From NCBI GenBank assembly GCA_023313575.1, contig JAJTTP010000035.1, positions 1 through 64,000 of the forward strand: 64,000 nt of DNA, given 5' to 3'. Of the stretch, positions 23,177 to 34,576 are shown piece after piece. Below the pieces are notes generated by a model, which searched no databases, was not told the origin of the DNA, and saw only the letters and a list, made by a program, of their open reading frames with translations. The translations under genes were made by a program, and so were the position numbers. How positions within the stretch are numbered: the stretch's first letter is position 1; each line of letters begins with the position of its first letter. This DNA is from Eutypella sp. D-1 (Eukaryota; Ascomycota; Sordariomycetes; Xylariales; Diatrypaceae).

Positions 23177-26100
23177 CCGTAAGCAACATCTTCAAGCAGA
23201 AATCTGCGGCCCACTCCCCCTTGCAGCGCCATCTAATACAAAAGCAGCCTCGGAGGACATTCTAGCTCGTGCCTATGACGAGAGCCAACTCTTTTCATCT
23301 CGGACCCTGGCAACATCGCCAGATCTTCGACGAAGGCATAGAACATTAAATTTGGGGGAGGGGTTAACTCCTATGCCTATACTTTTTCTCCCAGTCTCAA
23401 GGGCGCTGGCTAAAACGGCAGGTCGGTTGGCCGGCAGACTGAGAGGCTGGCGCAGCGAAATTCAAAGCTTAATTTCTTCTTATCGTCGTCCGCCTCGCTA
23501 ACCGCCGGCACGGCACAAGGGCAAGGGAGTCGGTGGGAAAGTATATATAAGATGTGGCTTACATACGCCGCCTCATGAAAGACGGCCGCCGCGATAACCT
23601 ACCTGGGATGGGTGGTACAAGCCCACAGGATAATCGGTAGCTAGATCTACCAGTAAGGAGAGCAAGCAAGCAAGGGCCTCTTTAACTAGTCTAGTCCACA
23701 ACATGATAGGCTCGCTTCCGGTGGTATGGTATTGTCTCTCTGAGCTAGCTAACTATATCCGACCACATACGGCAACTGGTTCGATGTGATTGACGTTACC
23801 GGCTTATAGCGGATGGGGGCGTTGTGGGTTAGGGAAGACCTATCAAGCCCTGTCCTCCCCCAGACCAGGATCTACAGTTAGTCAGATAGCATACCAGTAT
23901 AGCAGCCAACACAAAAACGTGCGGGATGCCCGCCCCCCACATGGGCTAACAATTGGTCAATCTAGTCACAAAAAGAGGTCGATCGAATCCACACCACGAG
24001 CATCAGCCCAGCCAGACAACTAGACTTGCCAGACTGTCAGGCCAATCCATTCCGAAAGTTCCCTCATGTGTTAGACGCCAAGGTAAGGAGGGGCGCTTGC
24101 CTGTGCTCTTTGCTCTTGCATCTGCGGCGGCCTCTGCGCACATACCTATACGAAACCGCACACGTCTACTAGCGCACAACGTCGTGGCCAAGGGTGACTA
24201 GGGCGCCCAGCTAATTAGTTCTGGTCTAGTTCGGATCTGTCGCGACGTACATCAATAACACATTGGGTAAATGTTCGAGATACAGCGCGCGGCATCTTCG
24301 ACGACGGAAAAAAAGAGATCGATGGCAGGTTATAGATCACCAGGAAGATGGTAAATGCCATATCACCTCGGTGAGCGGAACTGCATCGTTTCGTTTCGAT
24401 GGCGCTATTAGCGGCTGTTTCGGGAAAAGAAAGGGGGGATGGGGAAATCCTCTGGTAAAGTAGATGCTACCTAAGTAGATACAGTACCATCACACTGCCG
24501 TGCAGCACGTCGTCCTCAGGGTAGGTGACACACGCACGTTGACGTAGGAAACGTTTATAGTGCGGCAGACGAATGAAGGCACTAAAAAAAAGCCAAGGCG
24601 GCGTTCACACCCTCCAGGTAGTATGAGTATCCACGGATGTACTATAGTAGTTATCAGCAGGTTAATAAGTACATAACTCTTGCACCTCCCTTTCGGAAAG
24701 GACGCAGCGCCAGCCACACCATTGCTACCCTGGTTTGTAGACCACGCCCGCTTACGGTTTGCCTTCTATCCAACCTATGTATATGAGATGTCAAGCTCAG
24801 ACCAGCAATATACCCACCGCCCTCGACTCTAATCACCCGCAGCCACTCCCTTGGCGCCCGCCCGAATCCGAAGACCGGCGGCCCGGGAGATCTGGTGAAG
24901 CCACCTGACTAACTATTGAGAGAGTGTGTGTGTGCGAGAGGGAGCAGCGGCTCCGCCATGTCTAGAACATAGTAGGCGGGTAAGCCGAGAGGTAGATCGG
25001 AGGCATCTATGTAGAAAGAGAGGCAAGGGGAAGCAGTAGGATTGGCTGCGCTGCTTGGTGTGTGATGTTCGCAACTGTGTTACTCATTCGTGCGCTGATG
25101 CCTCCGCCGTATGCGGCGAAAGCTCACCGCCTCGCGCTGTCCGTCGCAGTAATTCTTGCTATTGCCGCCGTCGTTAGGGAGGGGGAGGCGCGGTAAAGCA
25201 TGGATATATGCGCCTGCGCCTCTTTGCGTCGAGGGAGGGGAAAGTTTTTTTTTTTTTTTTTCCCTTCCTTGCCTGCAGATAGATGTTGCACTCTCATACA
25301 ATTTCGAACACTACCGCTTGCTCTTGGAAACAGTTTTTTTCATGTATGTAGTACGCAGCCAGACACCTTTTTTCCTTGGCATATTACATATGGCTACGTG
25401 AGCTAGGTAGGTATGCAGCATATATGGGTATGGCGTGTTGCATCGCGCGCGCGCAGTTATATTAGCAATGCACGAACGGGTGTGCGCCCAGTCAATGAGT
25501 AGTAAGTCAGTAGGTCAGATCATATCATCTATCTGGCGGGAATCATCTATTCACATGGGGTTCGTGATATGGGATGTGAGCGATACTGTGAACCCATCAA
25601 CCGCAGGCCACGCTGGTCGGTCCACACTGGTCTACTGCATGTTTAGTACCTACATACATATATAAATTGCCGAACATTCGAGATCGCAACCCAGTTTCCC
25701 CGCGGGGTCATTGCTCCATGGCCCGTACACCAGTGCCAAGTGCCAGCGCCCGTGCCCGTCGAATCTTTTCGAAAACGGGGATGCACAGTTTCTGAACTCC
25801 GCAAGTATATAATGTTACTAGGCGGTCTCTCTCTCTCTCCCTCTCTCTCTCGTCAACTCCGTAACAGGAGATGGATTTCCACGATCGCGCACGGGAGAGG
25901 AGGGCTTGAGGGGGAGGGGTAAGGGAAGTCAGTTGGAGTTCGAGAAAAATACAATATGATGTACATGGCGGTGAGAGAGAGATTTTCGAGAAGATCCGAA
26001 AACCCTTTATCGAAGGATTCATAGGGGATCTTTTGGGGTTTGTACTTTTTATTTTATTTTTTAGTTTTTTAAACTCTGTTCGTGGCTTTCTACTAGTCCG

Positions 26101-28286
26101 ATCCCGGTCTATAACGACTTTTCGACCTGCCAGATATCTTCGAGAGCCAGATCCATGAAAGGCGGGAAAAGAGTGCGACGTACGACCCCGCGGTATCTGA
26201 TTGGACTGACCGGGGATCGCCAGCGACCGGGGGTAGGAGGCAGGCCGTCCAGGTTCTCTTACTGGCCTCTTATCAGAACCCGGGAGGTCCCTGCGTCCCC
26301 AGGCCGGCCAACGGCGAATCAGGCTAGGCGGGGGAGGACCACGAATGGGGGATTTTTAGGGGCTCTTAGGGGTCCTGGGGATCGTCATTCTAGGGCCCGT
26401 GCCTCACGTCCATGTACTTATTATTGTAGGCAAGCAAGTGGACTCTTATGCGCTGGTGGGATTCTCCGTATTAGAACATAGACACTATACTTTCGTGCCG
26501 GGCTACGTAGTATACGTTTAGTGGTAGATTTTCGACGTACGTGGAGTGCTGCGCTGTAAAAAGGATACTCTTTCAATTGCGTGCAGGGAGAGTGCTTCCA
26601 AGGTTCCAGCCTTTAAATAAATTTCGTGGACTGTACTCGTACAGAAAGGGGCCACGGAAATAGGGGAAGCCGGAGTTGGGTGAAGCCATTCAACCCTCCT
26701 TTCTCGCCTGCCACAGTCAACTGCCTGTCTGTGGGCCCACGAATATTACGCGCGGCTAGAGGATTTATTCTAGTTACCCAACTACCGACCTTCCTGCCTA
26801 TCTACAGCAATGATATATACTTAAACAGGCAGACTTGTCCGTCTCGGGGCGATCTTGGCCATCATTTGTTTCAGATCTGCGGCGATAGCGGCGGTGGCGG
26901 CGGGGAATAGTGACGGACTACTGATATAACTATAATCAAGTTGGATACCTCAACAGGTCGAGTGCCCCGAATAGGATTTGATGGATTTTCACCATCATCC
27001 CGTTATCAACCCTTAACAGCCAGCACCTACCTAGTTCGCCCGTTTGCCAATTTTATAACTAACGGTTGTTTCCACTTAACTACCTACTTAAGTATATGGT
27101 AAAGGTGATCAGTTACTACCTAGATAGCAGCTTACTCCGCACCGTTACATTCGCGTCTTGCCGAAAGGGGGTGGTGCGTCCTTGTCTGTGGACGCACTCT
27201 AGCAGATTCCAGCATCTGGCGTATGCTCGGTGTCATTCACATTTATTATATACATACGTATATTACGTAGGCATCGGCCCCTTTCACTTTACTGCTCCTC
27301 GCGAACTGCGGGGCAGCGGGCAGTCTAGTACTAGTTAGACATCTTCATGGTGTGCACTAATCACTTACTACTAAGTAGACTAGATGCCAGAGGCATGGAT
27401 GCAAGTGTATGGCTGGTATGCGACTCCCCCCTATTATATACCTCACATGAATATACTTCACTGTTAGTCATGTATGTTGCCGGCGCTCTCCCTCCGATGG
27501 CATCACTTCATAGACGCCCACCGCCTGTTGCTGGTCTCAGGTTTTCTTCTGCCTCTCTTTCCGCGGAGAACTCTTAGATCAGTCGACGGTTCGACGGCGC
27601 TCACCGCACCTAGGCAGTTCTTCGCGCCGGCTAAGACTCCGCCATCCTCGTCGCCATGCCGTGCGACCAAAGGTGTGTTGCGAGGTTATGTGCTTGCGGT
27701 CCGAGACCGGGTCTTGCGTTGTAACGCCGCGAAGCCAAGCCGGACCGGATGCACATGGGTTGGACAAGGCATATGTATGTAGTATAAGCAGGCATCCGAT
27801 GACTTGCTGATTGACTGCCCCTGTAGAAATACATAGACCCCTTACGTACCTCATTGCCGAGCCACATATAGACCCGTAACCCCCCTTTAATAGACATCAA
27901 GTGTATAAGGTTGTACCCATCCATACCTACTTTATCCTGCTGACGAGATTAACCTGCCTACCCGGGCCTTCTCACATACGCAAATACGTACGTGACCCCC
28001 ACCACCGTGAAAAAAAGGAGGGGCGGTTGAAGGTGGCGGGGCGGCTCTGATTTGCATTGATCCTGTGACCTCCTGCAAACCATGGGACTAAATACATTGG
28101 TACCCACCACTTCCCTTGGAGGTTTACCACAAGTCGCAGATGACTACTTGTTTCAGACCACCTACCTGACCATAGGGACGGGACAGAACAGAAGACGACA
28201 AAAGATGAGCTGACAGTTACGTGCAATGGCCACCGATAGTCTGCGTGGACATACGTAGGTACAGTAGGCTGATCTCATGTATGCTA

Positions 28287-28312
28287 TGCATGCACTTAGC
28301 ATGGTGCATGCA
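28287..28312. repeat. 9-bp perfect inverted repeat
   Basis: TGCATGCAC at 28287-28295 is the exact reverse complement of GTGCATGCA at 28304-28312, with an 8-nt loop. Confidence 0.85.
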
Positions 28313-29994
28313 GAGGGTCTTGATGGGTGGATGGGGGATGGAACAATAGTAACACCGCTTCCTAAGCAGGACACAGATCGTCGCGAACTGATTTGACGGG
28401 TTCGCAGAGACATGCGTCTACTGACAGGCGCATCGCCGGCCGTCGAATTATGTCGCTCCTCTCGAGTGCTACATGGTGTCTTTGTGTGCGGTGAAAGTCT
28501 GGAGAGACGAGGCGCATCCATCATGCGATGAAAGGTAAGTAGGTGCGATGTCCTAGACGAGTGTCTTCGATTAAAGATCTCGCATACTGCGATCCTATTA
28601 AATGCTGTGTAGGCGAATGGGCAGATGCGGTAGACCTAGGAAGGAATCTGCACGCCTTTGCTTGCCTCGCTGACCACTTCCGGCGCAGTGAAACCCATAC
28701 GATGGAGATCAGGATAGGGATCACGATAGTGGGCTCTAATGAATGCGAAAGCAGATGCCTGCTCGGTGAATGCTTACCCATGAGCCAAGTAGCCTGTGTG
28801 TTTTTCTTCTTCGTCCCATCGTCCATGCACCATCTCAACCCCCTTTTCAAAGATATACAGTCAGGGATGCGGCCATCGACATAAGGGAGGCGGGACTGGC
28901 GAGGAGCCAGGGACATGAATGTCCATGTAATACTTGTAGTCGCATCACCTCCATGACCATTCATTTACTGATCTGTTTGACCCATGCGGACAGGTGGTAT
29001 CGATTCCACGGCATCTTACTCTCGAAGTAGCTTGCTTGCAATAATGTTCGACAGAGTTGTCGCGTTAATCATTGGGTGATAACGAGTTTTACCTAGGCGC
29101 TTTGGTAACGTGAGATTGCGCTTCGCTATAACAATTACCAGGGCGGCGTCTCCATACGTCGGACATGTACAGACAATTTACCCTCGTCTCTGTCAGCCCG
29201 ATATTGGGCTTCCATGCAGAGAGAACAATCAAGAACCCGGGGAGCCGGGTCCGCGATCGTCAGACCTAGCACACCTGCTATATTATCTAATCTAGATACG
29301 GGAATCTGAAGACTTATGAGGCGCTCATATCTGTAGCAGCGAATGATAAGTTCACATTCAGGTGAGACAAAGGCGGATTCGGCCGCGGATGATGAACAAT
29401 AGACCGGGCTTGCCATTGACTGGTTGGTCTCGTGTCACGACACCAGTTACCGAGATTGACATGTTTACAGATGACATATCAGAATAATTATTTCTTTCAC
29501 TCAACATGAACTCATCTACCTCTTCGGCACTCGTGCGTTTTAGTTTCTTCTCAAGTCAAGATGTCAATCCCGCAATCCGGTTCCATCTCATATGGGAAAG
29601 GGAGTGCCGTCAGTAACTCAGAGGGAACCATGCCGCGTTTCAAATTTTGTATGATTGCGTGCTTGTGTGACTGTTTAATTTTCATATATATGCAATCATG
29701 CATGGGAGTCGCGATGGTACCCGTAAGGGGCATGCTTTTTCTCGATTTATCCCTTTTGACTGGTGCTTGTTAATTGATGTTCGTGGAAAGGCGTAGGGGT
29801 TGATAGTGGGTTCTGATGTTCCGGTCATACCTAGCTATTATTCCCTTCCATATTTACGGTCACTATTTGATTGGAATACACAGAGACCTATTTCAGCTCT
29901 CGATCGTCCAACAATCAGTTCAAGAACCGCCTATGTATTTTGTAAAATGAGGAAGTGACTTCTATGAAGGTCCAGGACCGGAGGTTATGTATTG

Positions 29995-30024
29995 TCGTCA
30001 GTTATGGATTTCCATAACTGACGA
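29995..30024. repeat. 14-bp perfect inverted repeat with 2-nt spacer
   Basis: TCGTCAGTTATGGA at 29995-30008 is followed by TT and its exact reverse complement at 30011-30024. There is no T run after it, so it does not look like a transcription terminator. It is about 470 bp beyond the 3' end of the PTH11-like gene. Confidence 0.9.
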
Positions 30025-30490
30025 AGATGTGCGAGTTATAATTAAAGAATTTCTCCTCTTGAACAGGTAAAGAATAATCGTAGATCCTGACTGAATCTCA
30101 GATTCGTTGAGGGCCCATTATTGCTAGGATCAAGGGGCTGGTTCTGGCTGTACAAGATGTGGAGCACTCTACCCCTATTTACCCCTATCTACCGAACTAG
30201 CATCACACACACAGACTCAGACGAGAAATTTGGCAGTAGAATACGCACGAATTCTCAACTGTCGGGAATAGCATGAATATGATGCAATGCATACGCCTCT
30301 ATGTAAAGAGGTGTGCCTATGGTCCTTGTTGCCACTAGGTGCTGGTATTGCTAACTCGTCAAATGCCTGGTTACGCCCAACTTGCCCGCAAGCTCTGTAT
30401 TCCTCCATGAATTTGATCAGGGGAGAATCAAGGCCGTCATAGAACTTCATAATATGCTTTAATTTTGTCCTCTTCTGAAAAGCCCTTCTA

Positions 30491-32017
30491 TTACTTGTTT
30501 TCATGCCAAGCGCCCGCGCTCCATGTGTACTGCTGTTGAAATCGGGGTTCAGTAGACTGATCGCTAGTGTCTGCTTCTGTGACAGTAGTGACTAAATGCG
30601 TCGTGCGAAGAATGCTGTTCTCCCCCTGCACCCAGTGACTGCCATCCTGGGATGTATGCGACCCCGAAATGCTCGCCTGCGACCCAAAGGTCTGCAGAGG
30701 TAGAGCGATGCTTTCATTCAACTCCTGGTATCGCGAGGGCTTGGTTCTGTTTAAACTCGGGCTTGGCCATTCATACGATGGTCCGTTCATGTTGTCACTA
30801 TTCTTGCCAGTCGTCCCGCTCGCCCAGACCCCAAGAGAGCGAAAGATACCGATCTTCCCTAAGCCGCGGACTGCGTTCGGAAGTACTGGCACGCAATAAA
30901 TCATGAGTCCACACGTCATCTCCGCCAGAACCCATAATGTTACTATGCTGAATTTGTAAGTGGCATCCGCGCCACGAGGATATTGTATTGTGGCGTCTAA
31001 TCTTCCGGCTGCCGCACCGGAACCACTGTACCACGATGTTTTAGTACGCACCCAAGAACTGGTATTTAGCACGTGCTTGATGTTCACATACAGTATTCCG
31101 ACTGCGAAAACAACAGCAACTCCAAGTTTCTTGTTCCTAGTCATATGAAGATCCCATATAGCCTTTTGGGGGAGCAGTAAGATCGCTAGGTCAATGACTA
31201 GGCTGAGAGATGCCGAGAAAAGATCATTCGGGTTTCGATCAATGCATTTTCCCGGCACAATACTCTCCCAGATCTTCTTTTGCGGTATACAGACAAGGTT
31301 GAGAGTAATAATGCCAGCTGTATAGAATAAGAAGTTGACGAGCAATAAACCGATGCAAATCCAGTAGAAGTAGTTGCGTGTCCCTTTGGGGACAAATATT
31401 CGAAGCCACTCTATCAAGATCATTGACTTGATTATGAGGATATCGACGGCAAAAACATTCGTGGCGATATGAAACAGCTATAGCAATCAGTACAAGCTTT
31501 AGCTTCAGGAGGACTAGCACCCGGAACATACATGAAATATGGTAGGCACATCTCGTAACCGAAAGTTCCACTGATGAACAAAGAGGCCTGCATCTGCCTC
31601 CTTGAATAGGACGGTAATGAAAGCTACGTAAAGTGCCTGATATAACCTAGGTGAGCCCTCAGGGGTAATAGAGTTGGCCAGAGAAACCCACATATGCTGG
31701 TATCATCATATCTAAAATAGCACCCATGAGTATCAGGATGTGTATTGTTAATCATACTGGAGCTGATTTAGACGAGACTTACAGTCAGCGAGATGGACTT
31801 TCTTGGTTACGAACCATACGGCATATATTCGAAGAAACACAAGAATAGATGTTAAGGCAATACAAATACTGAAGATGATCCGAGCCATGTCGCTTTGGTT
31901 AGGTGGGTCATTGAAGACAGGAATAATCCCTTCAGGTGGATCTAAGGCAGGTCCATTTAGAAGCCTTTCTTGTTCTGCCGGTGTTGAAGACTGGAAGACT
32001 TTTGAAAGGTCGGCCAT
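30491..32017 (-). CDS. PTH11-like rhodopsin-domain integral membrane protein
   Basis: Four exons: 32017-31783, 31712-31693, 31636-31532 and 31477-30491, together 448 aa. Junctions keep frame, with donors GTAAGT, GTGGGT and GTATGT, and a TACTGAT branch site in the last intron. The protein has a short N-terminus, then about seven hydrophobic segments, beginning IIFSICIALTSILVFLRIYAVWF. KKVHLADYMMIPAY, GLFVHQWNFRL and WVLAEMTCGLMIYCVPVLP are hallmarks of the fungal rhodopsin-domain (PTH11-type) family. The C-terminal ~120 residues are Ser/Thr-rich and cytoplasmic. No CFEM cysteine domain is seen. The family includes receptors for surface sensing in pathogenic fungi; the ligand is unknown. The second exon is only 20 nt. 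The alternative upstream Met at 32059 seems less likely. Confidence 0.85.
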
Positions 32018-34175
32018 GGTTGGCTCTATATCGTATTGAGGACCATAAACCTTGACCACAAGAAATCGGGTGTGGGAAGAATGAGCGAAGTTGTTACTGG
32101 AATGAAGGCTACGAGTAGGTCATGCTCTGGGGTATTCGATGGTCAAAGTATAAAGGGCTGGGCCTCTTACGGTTTCAAAATACATCATGCAGTACTGCAT
32201 AGCAGTCCGATAAATATAAGCATACCGAATAGACTTACTACGCCGTAATCGAGACCATAAAATACCCCTTCGACTACTAGAAACCTGCTATTTCATTGGT
32301 AGATTGCTTATCTGCCACTTGGTAATCGAAAGCCACAGTCTGGGCAGCGTTACATGCGTAGATAATAACAGGATTCTAAGTAAGTCTTACTGTTCCACAA
32401 GGGCTGCTACTCGGGCATGCACACCCTGGTTGCTTATACGCAGTAAGTACAAAACGCATATAAAACTCAGATGCTTCGTTAAACCGGGCTTGTAGATGAC
32501 ATGAAGCTTCTTGAGAGGATATCGAATATTAAGGAGTAACTTGGGGAATCGCCGCAATGCAAAATCAGAACTCACAAAAGGCTCTATCAACTCTCCATCA
32601 TTGCCCAAAACCATCTATCGCAACCTGCACTTAAGTCGATCACTGAAAGAATGATTATGTCGCAGACGATTGGGTGTTTGACCTGCAGTAAGCGTTATAG
32701 TCAGGTGGTAGTGAATGCTACCCTATAAGCTGACTTTCCGCTTTAGTGCTGACAAGGCGGGGACTATGGCACAATGAAAGATCATGATTCCTAGCTGAAA
32801 GTGAAGTGAATGAACGTTAATAATCTCAAGCCGATTCCGATCCAAGTATATCTGATGTGTGTGTGCATAAGTGGATATGTATATTGTAGAGTCGTTTTTG
32901 GCCCCTGTTTACTCCCTATTCACGAAGATCTATGACATAACTATACTTCGCGACCTAACTCGAGGTATAATGGGTGTTAGACTTTATCTTCAACACTTAT
33001 CTAACGACTTGAAGACAAGCTGAAAACGTCTTGCATGCAGGCGTCTTGAAGCTGACCATCCCACGACCCTATGTGGACTGATTTCTATTGGCTCCGAACT
33101 GATCGAGCATGGCCCGAGCCTTGGGCCGTCTTCAAGGCTTAGTGAGCCTATCACAATTAAGGTGACGAGATGCTTAGGATTTATAGCGAAACGAGAAGTA
33201 TCGTGCGCGAGATCGATTTCGCTACTATCTACTCCTAAGATGGCATCTTTTGGCTAGTTCGAAGTATTGCGCGCAGATGATCGTTATGAGGATGTAACTT
33301 GTAGTGGGAATTGTCTATTGGCATGCCACTAACTACGGGCTGGAGGTCCACCTTAAATAGGTACCCTGGCGATCACCGGACTTAAGGTCCCAAGCTTTAT
33401 TATATCCGATCCTTCCCCTAATACAGAATAGCCCTAGTTACATGAGGCTCAACTGACTGACTGACCGTGACACCAAGGCATTTATACAATTTGCTGCTTT
33501 TATTACTGTAGACATTATAGAGGGTCAGAAGCTTCCGTTAATAGGTACGATTGCGTCGGAGCAGCGGGCTTAGCTCAGGGGTCTATTTTTTTGGCTTGAG
33601 AACATCATTACATAGTTATGAGCCTCCACCACTTTCTTAAACAAGGTGACATTGGAGGCAACAGGAATCCAGGACAAGTTGGACAACGAATACTGCACGG
33701 AGAGGAGTTAGCAGACCAAGTATCACAGAAGGTAAAGGGTAAGATTAATGCCATTGTCTATGGATGGATTAGGTCGGGCAATGCTCTATGCTCCGGTAGC
33801 TAACCAGCCAAGGCCTAGTTGGGAGCGCTATATCTTCGCCAGTACTGCATCTTAGTTAACACAAACGTTGTCTATCACGTAAACAATCAGATAAATGGCA
33901 TATCAACTGGCTTTCGGGGAGCTAGCACAGATGCAAAGTTTGGTTTAATGTTCCCGTATATATTGCCGTTGACGTCTTATATGCTAATCGTGATTCTCTT
34001 CACCTTGAGGATGTTATGTCACTTTTAGCCTGATATCACAATTACACGTTAGTGTAGGTAGACGAGTCTTTAGCGGGTGGGGTACCCGACTCACTGAACT
34101 AGCTACCTAGGTAACTATTGGCCCAATGTAATTAGCGACTCGAGTATAAGAGTGCCACTAGAGAACAAAACTAGC
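32018..34175. other. Intergenic region upstream of the PTH11-like gene
   Basis: About 2.1 kb of mixed-composition DNA with no supported gene. It contains the promoter of the PTH11-like gene (minus strand, near 32018-32500) and runs to the 5S gene. Confidence 0.5.
34145..34150 (+). promoter_or_regulatory. TATA-like element of the 5S rRNA gene
   Basis: TATAAG occupies positions -31 to -26 relative to the 5S start at 34176. Neurospora-type 5S genes carry a TATA-like box at about this distance, in addition to internal control elements. Confidence 0.6.
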
Positions 34176-34294
34176 ACATACGACCATACCATCTGGAAAA
34201 TACGGGATCCCGTCCGCTCTCCCCTAGTCAAGCCAGATAGGGCCGGATTAGTAGTTGGGTCGGTGACGACCAGCGAATCCCCGGTGTTGTATGT
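34176..34294 (+). rRNA. 5S ribosomal RNA (dispersed, Neurospora type)
   Basis: A 119-nt sequence matching the filamentous ascomycete 5S rRNA throughout: ACATACGACCATACC at the 5' end, GGGATCCCGTCCGCTCTCCC in the helix III/loop C region, GTAGTTGGGTCGGTGACGACC in the loop E/helix IV region, and GGTGTTGTATGT pairing with the 5' end to form helix I. Relative to the Neurospora crassa sequence as I recall it, helix II is changed on both sides (ATCTGG with CCAGAT), a compensatory change supporting a functional gene. Internal box A and box C drive RNA polymerase III. It lies alone between protein genes, as expected where 5S genes are dispersed instead of arrayed with rDNA. Confidence 0.95.
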
Positions 34295-34311
34295 TTCTTT
34301 TTTTTTTTTTT
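34295..34311 (+). terminator. RNA polymerase III terminator (T-run)
   Basis: TTC followed by 14 consecutive T residues begins directly after the 5S 3' end, a classical Pol III stop signal. Confidence 0.9.
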
Positions 34312-34576
34312 CCTTTTTGGTTTATTTTTACTACTCTTTAGTCTTTTCCTTTGTTCGGGCTCCTCTTGTCTCTTTTTTTTTAAAAAAAAAAAATGAAAGC
34401 GAAGTTGATGTTTCAAACTGGTGCTTGTTAGGAGGTTAAAATCCTACTAATATCGAATTTGAAAATTATTTACCGAGAATATTAGCACAGATAAAATCAG
34501 CATTATCCTATCTTTCCCAGTTAAGTCACACAGCTATCATAATCAACCTTGCCATTAAACAAAGTGTAGTTTCAAA

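Larger units (their letters stand above)
16561..30490. other. 14-kb gene desert
   Basis: About 14 kb of mixed composition without any recognisable gene; all open frames are short, overlapping and without family motifs. It contains many short simple repeats and recurrent TAGGTACCTA/ACCTAAGTA-type words (for example near 18000, 19795, 20316, 24467, 25400, 27080), TG, TC and CAG tracts, and a few perfect inverted repeats listed separately. It is not AT-saturated, so it is not RIP-degraded like the left edge. Exon-poor non-coding RNA genes cannot be excluded. Confidence 0.6.

Noticed and set aside
23034..23501. 155-codon frame across the (TG)n tract
   Set aside because: Its length depends on reading through a microsatellite (CVCVCVC), which argues against a real protein.
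33567..33600. tRNA A-box-like TTAGCTCAGGGG
   Set aside because: No matching B box or acceptor-stem pairing was found within 100 bp.
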